Origin: Scalesia atractyloides
Taxonomy: Eukaryota; Streptophyta; Magnoliopsida; Asterales; Asteraceae
DNA length: 64,000 nucleotides
Direction: 5' to 3'
Assembly: GCA_947069175.1 (NCBI GenBank)
Contig: CAMTDV010000003.1
Location: 46,711,194 to 46,775,193, forward strand
Of this stretch, positions 45,263-55,345 are shown piece by piece. The first letter of the stretch is position 1; each line of letters begins with the position of its first letter. Below the pieces are notes generated by a model. The model had not been told where the DNA came from and did not search any database. It was given only the letters and a program-made list of their open reading frames with translations. The position numbers and the translations under genes were made by a program.

Positions 45263-45285
45263 GCCTCTCGCGGGGCGCGAGAGGC
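45263..45285. repeat. Perfect GC-rich hairpin in the gypsy 3 LTR
   Basis: GCCTCTCGC, loop GGGGC, GCGAGAGGC: a 9-bp perfect stem. A related half, CTCGCGGGGCGTGAGAGG, lies just upstream at about 45235-45252. In the 3' LTR (near 55857-55879) the stems carry C-to-T changes. It is about 160 bp upstream of the TATA box. Confidence 0.85.
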
Positions 45286-45445
45286 CTGTGTCTGCAGAAA
45301 GTTTCCTTGGCCACCAGACAAAGTGCCAAAAACCAATTTGCTCAAAACAATGGATTCCCAAACTACTATGCCATGTTTTAGGACACTTGTAAGCTCCCTC
45401 TTACACCCCTTAGCACCTGCCATCACCTCCTTCAAGCTCTCCAAC

Positions 45446-45453
45446 TATAAATA
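45446..45453 (+). promoter_or_regulatory. TATA box of gypsy 3
   Basis: TATAAATA within AACTATAAATAGGTGC. The 3' LTR has TATAGATA at the matching place, one base changed. Confidence 0.7.
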
Positions 45454-46021
45454 GGTGCAAAGGTTCAACCTTTAAACTTGCACCTTTCTCATTTTCAACT
45501 CTATCTCCTTCCTCTGGAAGTTCCTAACTGAAAGGAGCATCCAACATAGCTCTATTGCATTCTAGGAACCTCTTGTAAGTGTTCATTCCTTGTGCATTTT
45601 TGTTTATAGGCTTTTATAGCCAAAAGTCAAGCGTTTTACGGGAAATACTTTGACTTTCGGCTAAGACCATTATGTTCCAGCCATTGTTCGTAAAAAAAAA
45701 GAACATGGCTAAGTGATCGTAATAAAGTAGGTGTTAGTCCCTATAAAGGCACCTCCTGAAGATCACGTTTGCTAGACCAATTGACGGGTCAAAGTTAAGT
45801 TATTAAAAAGTCAAAAAGGCCATTTTTTTGGAAAAATCATAAATTAATCTTATATATGTTATGAAACATGTTTTGACACTTAATAAAGTTGGTAATAATG
45901 ATTAAAACATTAAGAACATGTTTGGCTCATCAATTTCAGTTCTAGGGTTGGTTCGCAACCGAAAGTCGCGAAGTTTGACTTCTCCTTTGACTTTCGATTC
46001 TGACCTGATTTAGATTAGTTA

Positions 46022-46996
46022 CCTACTGATCTAAAGTTTCATTATGATCGTAATATAATGTAGCATAACCCTTGAGGTTATATTACATGATCATGATCAG
46101 AATCTGAGTTTATGCGCAAGTTCCATAATTATGCCATTTTTGACTAAAATGCCCTTTTCGCATAAAACAATGTTTAAATGATAATGATCTTGAAAATAAG
46201 TTTCCTACTGATGTAATATTATAAGTAGTATTATTTGGGATGTTAAACTAGATTATAAACTAAGTTTACAAGCAGGTCCTTGAATTATGTCGGTAAATGA
46301 CGATTTAGCCTCGTGGCTCATAAAACGGCTTTAATCAAATATTTTCAAGGTAAATCTTTTACCTATTGATATGTTATATTAAATAACATATCTAAAACAT
46401 TTTAATCTGACCTTAACATCAGTTTTCATTAAACATCGCATAAAACGTCATTTTACGACATAAGCGCCGTTTCGGCGCATAGTATGATTTTAAACCATAT
46501 TAATTGACCAAGACTTGTTACCTACTGATTTTAAAACTTATTTTTAAAATTTTTTACAGTAGGTGCATGTTATAAACTCAGAATCCCAAATAATTTATAA
46601 ACTATGTGTAAAATGACCAAAATGCCCCTTAGGTGCATAGTTTGGTCATAAAAGATAAATTACACATAAAGTTAATATCCTACTGATATTATATCATAAA
46701 TAAGTTATTTTTCCAGAATACTTATACTTATAACATTAAATTTTATCCAAGTTCCTTTTATACGGTATGAAATTACCGAAACGCCCTTATGAGGCATAAT
46801 TTCATTTCAAAACCATAACGGGCATAAAAGTTGATATCCTACTGATATGACAACTTATTTAAAATATCATGGCTTATAGAACTTGTCCATGACTTATCCG
46901 GTTACCCGATATCGCTAATATGCTTCCGGTTAAGTATATGTAACTCGTTTACGAAAATTAACCGAAACGGGTTTAACCTTGTCATTTACGTCTCAA
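46022..46996 (+). repeat. 158-bp periodic module, six degenerate copies
   Basis: CCTACTGAT (one copy CCTATTGAT) occurs at 46022, 46204, 46362, 46521, 46679 and 46838; spacing is 182, 158, 159, 158 and 159. Each module also has, about 80-110 bp later, an ATGACNAAAATGCCC...GGCAT-like block. The 3' LTR shows the same series at 56611, 56794, 56953, 57112, 57268 and 57427. The copies have diverged strongly except for the anchors. Confidence 0.85.
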
Positions 46997-48089
46997 AATC
47001 GAGAAATGTTTATAGTTTATCCATATTACACAAGTCAAGGTATTTGTTGGGATTAAACTACATTCTATCCGATCACCGTTTAATCAAGCGTTATACGTGT
47101 TGATCCTGTACACTACACGGTCTAAGTCTATGACTTAAATAAGACCGTTAGTATTTAATTAGTTAGTTTCTGCCATAATTGAGACTAGAGACTTGCCAGT
47201 AAATGCTATCTCCACTTAGTACTTTTGTGTACGGCTGAGTTATTAAATTAAAAGAAGACTAGCTCAGGTAAATACTCTTGACTTATTTCCCCTATACAGG
47301 CTTGGGTTACGGCAAATTATTAATGCTTGGTCGGAAATGGGATCAATCAAATGCCGGGTGCGGCTAGTAAGTCCGCATATTCTGTTTTAATCAATTTTGT
47401 TTGATAACTTAAACATCAAGGGTTAACTACCGTGTCCTGGAAATCCTCGGCTCATTATAATAGAAATGGCCACGACCATGGCGCGGGTGTAGGCATACAC
47501 CCGATAGACGCTCAAAAATGCATTCCCACAAGGTTTCGAAGAATTGACTACTTCGTGAGTCCAAAGTGGTGTGTATGTTAATCATGTCTCGTTCTCCGTA
47601 TCGTGCCCTGTATGTATGGACAAACATGTAAATCTGTTAATAAAGTTGGACAGTCAACTTTCCCAAGTTATAAAAAGATTTTGTGATGACATGCACTTAA
47701 AACATTTTTGAAATGTTTTCAAAATGAGTCAGTTGGGTGTATTTACTAGCGAAAGCTTACGTATTTTTAAAAGACTAACCTTGCAGGTCTAGTACGAAAA
47801 TAGGCTGGAAGTGCTTGGTAGTGATAGAGGATCTTGCAAATCCTATATCTGCCCAAAGTTTGTTTAATATTTTTCCATGTAAAATTTATGATACGCCTGT
47901 AGATCTTCTATTACGAGCCTGTATATTATTTTGTATTTCGAACATTTGGGTTGTAATAGTAATTTTACTCCAAGACTTCCGTTATGCCGTGTTTAATTGA
48001 CTATGATGATTATCAACTTACGTCACGCTACTCTTCACCCGGGCCCACCAGTGTATGGATTTGGGTTAGAAATCTGGGGTGTGATAGGT

Positions 48090-48102
48090 TGGTATCAGAA
48101 CC
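48090..48102 (+). other. Primer-binding site of gypsy 3
   Basis: TGGTATCAGAACC three bases after the LTR end; an initiator tRNA-Met type site with a variant after TGGTATCAGA. Confidence 0.88.
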
Positions 48103-48264
48103 AACGTTTGAGAGAATTAAACACTATCCTTCTTGTGTTTAATCTCAAACTTACACGACCACATTCCTTAGACTTCCGAGTCTAGGCGTTGGCCTAGGAT
48201 TACTCATTTCATTATTAAGTTATTAGTATTGTTTTGAATTTAATTTAACAGGAAAATACCGCCA

Positions 48265-49300
48265 TGTGTACGAGGACGAGGAAAAGGACCCATGAGGGGA
48301 GGAACATCAGGACACTTCCCTTCACATCCACATCACCGGAACCCCTATGAGGACTCGGGAGATTCATGGCCCCTTGCCAACATTCGCCTACCCACACTCA
48401 AAGTTCTTACCACTCGTACCATTCACACCACTCCCATCACTCTCATCATTCTTACCATGATGAGTTTAATCCAAACCAATATTTAAATACACTTCCAGCC
48501 GATCAAAATCAGCTGGACCAACCAAACCGCATGGACGAGGAAACCGACCCAGAGATGCCACCGTCGGGATCGCATGCGCACCCCATAGAAATCTCAAGCG
48601 ATTCGAACTCTTATGTGGGATCGCCTTACCAAGGTCCTAATGAGTGGGACCAATATTGGAACCAATTTACCTTCACCAATACTCCTTCCTGTCACTCTCA
48701 ACCACCTCCCGTGCAAGAAGATGTGCACATGGAGGTGGAACAATCTCAATCGCAACCAGAACCGCCAAGGAGGAAAATATGAGCACGTATGTCGGTACGT
48801 GTGGGCCAACGGTCGGGTTCGCTACCACCTTTGCCTAAACCCTACCCGACAATTCAAGAGGACCCACAAATGGGTGGACCCTCTAACACCTCACCTGTGG
48901 TGGAACCAACACCAACACTACAGTTCAACCACCACCATCGGGTTATAGTAACCCTATCCCCACATATCCAGATATGTCTGGATATGATCCATTTAACCCA
49001 TCTACACCAGTGGACTATCAAGCATGCTCGCATGACCCTTATATGCAAGCAGTTATGCATAACACACTTTACCCGTCTCCTTTCCCACCTGCTTATCCAC
49101 CGACTGGATATCCAACTTATAAGTACCAGTATCCGGTTATGCCACAACCACAACCGCAACCTCCGCCACCACTTGAGGCCATTAACGAAGCCTTAGAAAG
49201 AATGAAAGAAATGCAACAACAAGCGGAGAAAACAGAGAAGAAGACGAACAAGTTCTTCAAGAAACTCTCCAAACTGGTTAATGGAAAGAAGGACGAGTGA
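48265..49300 (+). pseudogene. Extra Pro/His-rich ORF between primer site and gag of gypsy 3
   Basis: Three frame pieces: MRGGTSGHFPSHPHHRNPYE (from 48292), then SSYHSYHSHHSHHSHHSYH and HPIEISSDSNSYVGSPYQGP (48366-48782), then YDPFNPSTPVDYQACSHDPY, a Pro/Gln/Tyr-rich part and a helical Lys/Glu-rich end LERMKEMQQQAEKTEKK, stopping at 49298-49300. It has a low-complexity N-terminus and a coiled-coil C-terminus. It is not gag or pol. I remember similar uncharacterised proteins from Asteraceae gypsy elements but cannot verify this. It resembles the gypsy 2 extra ORF only in place and in its coiled-coil part. Confidence 0.65.
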
Positions 49301-49316
49301 AGTCTCTTATAATATA

Positions 49317-49410
49317 TGTTAGTCCCTGCGACGACGACGTTATTTCTTTAGTCCCTGCGTGGACATTTTGTTTTCTGTAGTCCTTGCATGGACACTTTAT
49401 TTCTTTCTAG
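49317..49410. repeat. Three-copy repeat with AGTCCCTGC
   Basis: AGTCCCTGCGACGAC, AGTCCCTGCGTGGACA and AGTCCTTGCATGGACA follow each other about every 30 bp, each followed by a T-rich tail, directly after the extra ORF. Confidence 0.8.
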
Positions 49411-49451
49411 TATTGTAACTTCTATTGAAATTTAATGAAGTATTTTGGAAT

Positions 49452-49492
49452 TATATATATATACATATATATATGTGTGTGTGTGTGTGTGT
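49452..49492. repeat. (TA)n/(GT)n microsatellite
   Basis: TATATATA runs then an uninterrupted GT run (about 49474-49491) in the leader of gypsy 3. Confidence 0.95.
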
Positions 49493-49811
49493 ATTCATCC
49501 TCTTCAAGCGAGCGTCTTGATTTTACTCGAAATTTATACTCTCTTCTTTATAATTCCAAAGGACCTTAATAGATTTGGTTATGCCAAGTGGCGTAGACCA
49601 CACATTGGCCAAGAAATGATAGTTAAGGACGAAGGGGTCTTCTATCAGGATAGTTAAGGGAAGTTATCCTTCTATCCAGAGGTGAGGGACTAGGTTCAAA
49701 CCTCCAAGGTCGTTAAGGTCGAAGGTGACCGGGACCATTAATCAATCATTAAGGTACTCTTATGTTAATATAAAGAAATGTTCGTACTCCTAGTAGTGTG
49801 ACTTGAGGAAC

Positions 49812-50265
49812 CACACTAGCCATCAATGTGACAGGCCAATGTGCCCAGTTATGTCCAAGGTGACAGGCCAATGTGCTCAATTATGTCCAAGGTGATTGGC
49901 CAATGTGCCCAATTTTATGTCCAATGTGATAGGCCAAGGTGCCATAAATTTACATCTGTTATGATGTAGGCTGATATGCCATGAATTACATCTGTTATGA
50001 TGTAGGTTGATATGGCATGAATTACATCTGCTATGATGTAGGCTGATATGCCATGAATTACAACTGTTATGATGTGGGCTGATACGACATGAATTACATC
50101 TGTTATGATGTAGGCCAATGTGCCCAATTGTATGTCCAAGGTGATAGGCTGATATGCCATATGTATTATGTCCTAAGTGACAGGCTGATATGCCATATAT
50201 TATGTCCAATATGACCGACCAATGTGCCCAATTATTATGTCCATTAGTGACAAGCCTATGAACTA
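49812..50265. repeat. Minisatellite in the gypsy 3 leader
   Basis: Two interleaved unit types. Type 1: GTGAYAGGCCAATGTGCCCAATT...ATGTCCAAG (about 33-38 bp). Type 2: ACATCTGTTATGATGTAGG-CTGATATGCCATGAATT, 36 bp, about five copies at 49950-50130. Hybrids occur at the edges (for example GTAGGCCAATGTGCCC near 50112). Together about a dozen units. The ORFs on both strands over it are only translations of the repeat. Confidence 0.9.
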
Positions 50266-50530
50266 TATAATTGTCAAATATGACAATGACAGTTGTGACC
50301 TTACGATCCACTGTCTAATAATATATGGACTACGTCCAGATTGTAATTTGCCTTTGATGGTCCTATTAAGACCTAGGCCATATATAGATATGTTAAGCCT
50401 AAGAGTTGTGATGCTATGCACACTAGCTTCAGTAGGCTTTGGATTGTTATATCCAATGTTTAAAGACAACATGGTTGTTGTACCATGGCTAAGGGAAATT
50501 TTATTGGTGTATAGAACCAAAGCTCAAAAG

Positions 50531-51473
50531 ATGGCTAACTCGGATGAGGCACAAAGTAGCCACCGGGATATTGACTTTAACAAAGCCGAAAACATAGATA
50601 TTGATAATGATAATTTTCAAGCTCGCATTGATGCGGCTGATGAAAAGGCCATGAGAAAGGCCATAGAAAAGCTTAAAGAGTCGATTACTACTCGCTCTAG
50701 ACCATTATCGATTACCCCATCTTCAGCTCGTAAGGAGAGCTCAGTTCACTCTTCGAATGCGAAGAGTGAGCCAAAGAAAATAGATTTCGATGATAGGTCC
50801 CGTTCTTTTAAGGACGGGTGTACCTATAAGTATTTCATCTCCTGCAAGCCCCGAGACTTTAATGGGGAGAAAGGAGTTGTGGAAGCCTTAAAGTGGCTGG
50901 ATGAGATGCAGACGATCGTAGATATCAGCAGCTGTGCTGATAAGGATGTGGTTAAATATGTAACACAGTCCATTAAGGGCGACGCCCTAATCTGGTGGAA
51001 AGCTATGATCCAATCTACGGGTAAAGTCCACCTGTACAATTTGGGATGGTCCAAGTTTGTAGACCTTGTTAAGGAAACATACTGCCCACCCCATGAGGTG
51101 GAGAAATTAGAGACATACTTTTTGTCTCTTTCAATGAAAAATCTAGATTGTCGGAAGTATGTTTCCGATTTCAATTCCCTGTCTAGGTTGGTTTCCTATC
51201 TAATAACCCCTGAATCCAAACGCATTGCGCGTTTTATAAATGGGTTGGCGCCCGAGATAAAGGGCATGATAAAGGCTGCTCAGCCTAGTACCTATAGGTC
51301 CGCTGTAGACCTATCTCTTCCCTCACCCTTGATTTAGTAAGGCAAAAGTCAGTAAGGACTGAAACTGATAGAAAGAGGAAACGGGAGGATAATAACTCCT
51401 AAAGGTTACAAAAAGAAAGGGAATTTTTGGTTTAAGAAGAACCAGCACGCATCTAATGACAAACCCCTGTGCA
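50531..51473 (+). pseudogene. Gypsy 3 gag
   Basis: I chose the ATG at 50531 (MANSDEAQSSHRDIDF) rather than the track's earlier start because the sequence before it is minisatellite. The capsid core has YKYFISCKPRDFNGEKGVVE, ALKWLDEMQTIVDISSC, GDALIWWKAMIQ, LVKETYCPPHEVEKLE and FINGLAPEIKGM, ending by a frame change near 51337. The following frame keeps a Lys/Arg-rich link. It is equivalent to gypsy 2 gag but has no intron-like break. Confidence 0.92.
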
Positions 51474-52020
51474 ATAACTGTAAATATAGACATTTGGGAC
51501 AGTGTAGTATAAATCCACATACTAAACCATGTGGTATCTGCAAGAGAAAAGGGCATAAGACCCTAGATTGTAAGGATCTTAATGATGCAGTTTGCTACAA
51601 CTGTATAAAAAAGGGCACATTACGTTCAATTGCCCCAAGAACCCTAAAAGTAATGATTCGAAACCTGGAGAGGCTAAGAAAGGGAATGCTCGTGCCTTCC
51701 CGATGAATGCCAGGGAGGCCGTTAACGACAATAATGTCATAACAGGTACATTCCTCATTAACAATATTTACGCTAGAGTTCTTTTCGATTCGGGTGTAGA
51801 TAAATTATTTGTTGATCATAAGTTTAGTAAACTATTAAACTTTCCCATAAGAACTCCAGATAAAATTTATGAGATAGAACTCGCTGATGGAACATTAGAA
51901 TCAGCATCTTCCATTCTTGATGGATGTTCTATATCCATTATCTATTCCTATCTCTTTGCTGCTAATGAAATTGGCGGGGTTCGATGTAGTTTTAGGCATG
52001 GATTGCTTATCACATAACCA
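51474..52020 (+). pseudogene. Gypsy 3 zinc knuckles and protease
   Basis: CNNCKYRHLGQC, CGICKRKGHKTLDC and CYNCIKKGTL (a third knuckle broken by a frame change, the other frame giving KKGHITFNC) come before ARVLFDSGVDKLFVDHKFS. The family has DSGAD: the Ala is Val here, so the flap-side residue of the DSGA site is changed but the Asp kept. The frame breaks again at about 51950, after which LAGFDVVLGMDCLSHNQA continues in another frame. Confidence 0.9.
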
Positions 52021-52604
52021 AGCCCGCATTACCTGCGTTAAGAAACTCATCGAGATTAAAACCACATCCAGTGAAATGATCACCATCCCTGGAGATTCAC
52101 ACTACGGATTGCCAGACAAGGTGTCGTTATTTAAAGCATCCAAGTGTTTGGGGAGAAGTTGTGTCATTTACATGGCACAAGTGACTATCAACGAGCTTAA
52201 GCCAAGTATTAAAGACCTTCCGGTTATCCCAGAGTATTCTGATGTTTTCCCCGAAGAACTACCAGGCCTACCTCCAGATAGACAAGTGGAGTTTAGGATT
52301 GATATCATACCAGGGTTAGCACCGTAGCTAGAGCTCCATATAGACTAGCACCAACGGAAATGAAGGAGTTAAGAGTTCAATTGGATGAACTCTTAGAGAA
52401 AGGCTTTATTCAGCCAAGTTCCTCGCCTTGGGGAGCTCCTATCCTCTTTGTTAAGAAGAAAGATGGTTCAATGCGAATGTGCATTGACTACCGAGAGTTA
52501 AATAAGTTAACAATTAAGAACCGTTATCCATTGCCCAGGATCGATGGTTTATTTAACCAACTTCAAGGGGCTAGTTACTTCTCCAAGATTGATCTGAGAT
52601 CTGG
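51974..52604 (+). pseudogene. Gypsy 3 protease end and RT N-terminal part
   Basis: [38 protein letters not shown], then after a stop (TAG at 52326) [60 protein letters not shown] and [12 protein letters not shown], ending where the insertion begins at 52605. The RT core up to motif A (SKIDLRSG) is readable in one frame. Confidence 0.92.
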
Positions 52605-52873
52605 AACTACTATTTATACTATTAATTGGCATGCGTTTTTAATATCTAAAAAATATTAAAAAAATAAGACGAAAGAAAAAAATAAAGTATAAAATGTATA
52701 CTTTAGGGGTTTTAATACATATAAAATATGAAAATAATAAAACGAAAGAAGAAAAACACTAAAGTATAAAATGTATAAAAGAAAAAAGGGAAAAAAAGAA
52801 ATAAGAAATAAAAAAAAACTACTATTTATACTATTCATTACCATGGTTTTTAATATATACTATTCATTACTAT
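52605..52873. repeat. A-rich 270-bp insertion in gypsy 3 RT
   Basis: RT stops at ...DLRSG (52604) and resumes at about 52874 with [14 protein letters not shown]. Between them is an A-rich sequence (runs of AAAG/GAAA) with TATA-like words. ACTACTATTTATACTATT occurs near both ends (about 52607-52624 and 52818-52835), and ACTATTCATTA(C/T)CATGG-like words occur twice at the right end. No coding content. It has no known identity. Confidence 0.85.
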
Positions 52874-53830
52874 GGTTTTTCATTAGCTGAAGGTTAGGAG
52901 TGAGGATGTTCCTAAGACAACCTTCAGGACCCGATATAGTCATTTTGAATTTTTAGTGATGCCTTTTGGGCTCACAAATGCACCTGCAGCATTCATGGAT
53001 CTCATGAATAGAGTCTGCAAACCATATTTAGATAAGTTTGTCATTGTCTTCTAAGACGACATACTTATCTATTCTCGTAATCAAGTGGATCACGAGAAAC
53101 ATCTTTGGTGCATCTTAGAACTGTTAAGGCAAGAGAAGCTTTATGCTAAATTCTCTAAGTGTGAGTTTCGGCTTAGAGAAGTCAAATTTCTTGGACATAT
53201 GGTAAGTGAGCATGGTATCCAAGTGGATCCTGCCAAAATTGAGGCTATAATGAATTGTGAAGTACCCAAAACCCCATCGGAGATTTATAGCTTCTTAGGA
53301 TTGGCAGGTTACTACAGGAGGTTCATTGAGAACTTTTCAAGGGTAGCCACTCCTTTAACTACCCTGACCCGTAAATATGTTAAGTATAATTGTGGTCCAA
53401 AACAACAAGAATCTTTTGAGATTCTGAAACACAAGTTGAGCAATGCTCCTGTGTTATCTCTACATGAAGGTATTGAGGATTTTGTAGTCTATTGTGATGC
53501 TTCGCACACTGGCATGGGTTGTGTGCTAATATAAAAAGGCAAGGTAATTGCTTATGCATCACGACAGTTAAAGGTGCACGAAAGGAACTACACCACCCAT
53601 GATTTTGAATTGGGTGTTGGTGTATTTGCAATAAAACTATGGAGACATTACTTATATGGCACAAAGTGTATTATATACATTGACCATAAGAGCCTCCAAC
53701 ATTTGTTCAATTAGAAAGAATTGAACATGCGACAGCGTTGTTGGATGGAAACACTCAATGATTATGATTGCGAAATTCACTACCATCCGGGCAAAGCAAA
53801 TATAGTTGCTAATGCCTTAAGTCGATAGGA
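52874..53830 (+). pseudogene. Gypsy 3 RT C-terminal part and RNase H
   Basis: [35 protein letters not shown], then a TAA stop falls in the catalytic motif (VF*DDILIYS, where the family has FIDD or FVDD). [20 protein letters not shown] and [18 protein letters not shown] follow. RNase [18 protein letters not shown], a stop, [25 protein letters not shown], then [11 protein letters not shown], a stop, KELNMRQ and [14 protein letters not shown] (family VADALSR, so Asp to Asn), a stop. Five stops are visible. Confidence 0.93.
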
Positions 53831-55308
53831 ATGGGTTAAGCCTATAAGGATTAATGCCAAGAGCATAGAGCTCAGAAATAGCTTAAATGAGAAGCTATTA
53901 GATGCGCAAAGACAAGGTCTATTAGAGGCTAATGCTCCTAATGAAGGATTTGGCGGAACTGTTGATTAGTTAGCGTCTGGAAAGGATGGAATCCTTAGGT
54001 TCAACGATAGAAATTGGGTTCCAATTTATGGAGAACTTAGAGATCTAATCCTCCACGAAGCACACAATACGAGATACTCAGTTCACCCTGGAGGTGACAA
54101 AATGTATCAGGATCTAAAAAGGAATTATTGGTGGATGGGTTTGAAGAAATCCATAGCCACTTATGTAGCTAAGTGTCTGACGTGTTCGCAAGTTAAGGCC
54201 GAACATCAGAAGCCCTCAGGACTTCTACAGCAATTAGAAATTCCCACATGGAAATGGAGAATGGTAACTATGGACTTGATTACGAAGTTACCTAAGACCA
54301 AAAGTGGAAATGACACTATCTGGGTCATTATGGATAGGCTGACTAAGTCAGCACATTTCTTGCCAATTAAGGAAACGTATAATTCAGACTAATTGGCTAA
54401 GTTGTATGTGGACAAGATTGTGTCCCTACACGGTGTGTCGATATCTATTGTATCTGATAAAGATACTAGATACACATCTCACTTTTGGAAAAGTTTCCAA
54501 CAATCGTTAGGCACAAGATTGAACTTTAGTACGGCTGAACACCAGCAGACGGATGGACAAAGTGAGCGTACTATTCAAACGTTGGAAGACATGCTCCAGG
54601 CATGTGTGATTGATTTAGGTGGAAGTTGGGATGACCACTTACCCCTAATAGAATTCTCCTACAATAATAGTTATCATACGAGCATCAAGGCTACTCCTTT
54701 TGAGGCCTTGTATGGGAGAAAATGTAAAACGCCCGTGTGTTGGGCAGAAGTTGGGGAAGCCTAAATATCAGGACCGGAGATTGTCCTGGAGACCACGGAA
54801 AAGATTATGCAAATCCGTGATCGTCTTAAAGCTGCCAGGGATAGGCAGAAGAGCTATGCTGACAAGAGGCGTAAACCTCTTAAGTTCCAAGTAGGGGACA
54901 AAGTCATGCTGAAGGTATCACCCTGGAAAGGTGTGATGTGCTTCAGAAAGAAGGACAAATTAAGCCCAAGATACATCGGACCATTCGAGATAGTCGAATG
55001 TGTCGCCACTGAAGCTTATAAGCTCAGATTGCCAGAGGAGCTTAGTGGAATCCATGATGTGTTCCACATCAGTAACCTTAAGAAATGTCTAGCTGATGAG
55101 TCGCTAGCAATGTCACACAAGGATGTGCAAATTGATGAAAACCTGAGGTTCGTTGAGAAACCAATTTTGAATGAGGATCGAAGGTTAAAAAGCTCCGAAG
55201 GAAATTGATACCTATAGTAAAGGTTAAATGAGACGCCTTTAGAGGTCCCGAATATACATGGGAGGTTGAGTCCACTATGCGACAAAAGTACCCCCATCTT
55301 TTTGAATA
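53831..55308 (+). pseudogene. Gypsy 3 integrase and C-terminal tail
   Basis: HHCC-like finger: HEAHNTRYSVHPGGDKMYQD then CLTCSQVKAEHQKPSG. Catalytic blocks [25 protein letters not shown] and [16 protein letters not shown] keep the three acids. Stops lie at about 53966, 54390 and 54762. [20 protein letters not shown] and [20 protein letters not shown] follow, and the frame shifts at about 55205 into [17 protein letters not shown] and GPEYTWEVESTMRQKYPHLF, ending at 55308. Same order and motifs as gypsy 2. Confidence 0.94.
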
Positions 55309-55333
55309 AAATCTTGAGGACGAGATTTCTTTT

Positions 55334-55345
55334 AGGGGGTGAGGA
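55334..55345 (+). other. Polypurine tract of gypsy 3
   Basis: AGGGGGTGAGGA just before TGTAACACC at 55346. Confidence 0.88.

Larger units (their letters stand above)
44753..48086 (+). mobile_element. 5' LTR of gypsy 3 (3334 bp)
   Basis: Aligns end to end with 55346-58673. It holds a GC-rich hairpin (45263-45285), a TATA box (45446-45453) and a 158-bp periodic module (46022-46850). The small ORFs at 45199-45454 and 47815-48000 recur in the 3' LTR simply because the LTR is duplicated. Confidence 0.95.

Noticed and set aside
45199..45454. Overlapping ORFs of 80 residues on both strands, again at 55794-56049
   Set aside because: They recur exactly because the LTR is duplicated; both strands are open at once over GC-rich sequence.
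47815..48000. A 61-residue ORF, repeated at 58387-58587
   Set aside because: It sits at the LTR end in both copies and has no sign of coding constraint; it is explained by LTR duplication.
44753..48086. The 5' LTR of gypsy 3 taken as a solo LTR from its TA/TA ends
   Set aside because: The 3' LTR, primer site and near-matching target copies show it is part of the complete element.
49877..50311. A 144-residue His-rich repeat protein on the minus strand
   Set aside because: It is a translation of the gypsy 3 leader minisatellite.
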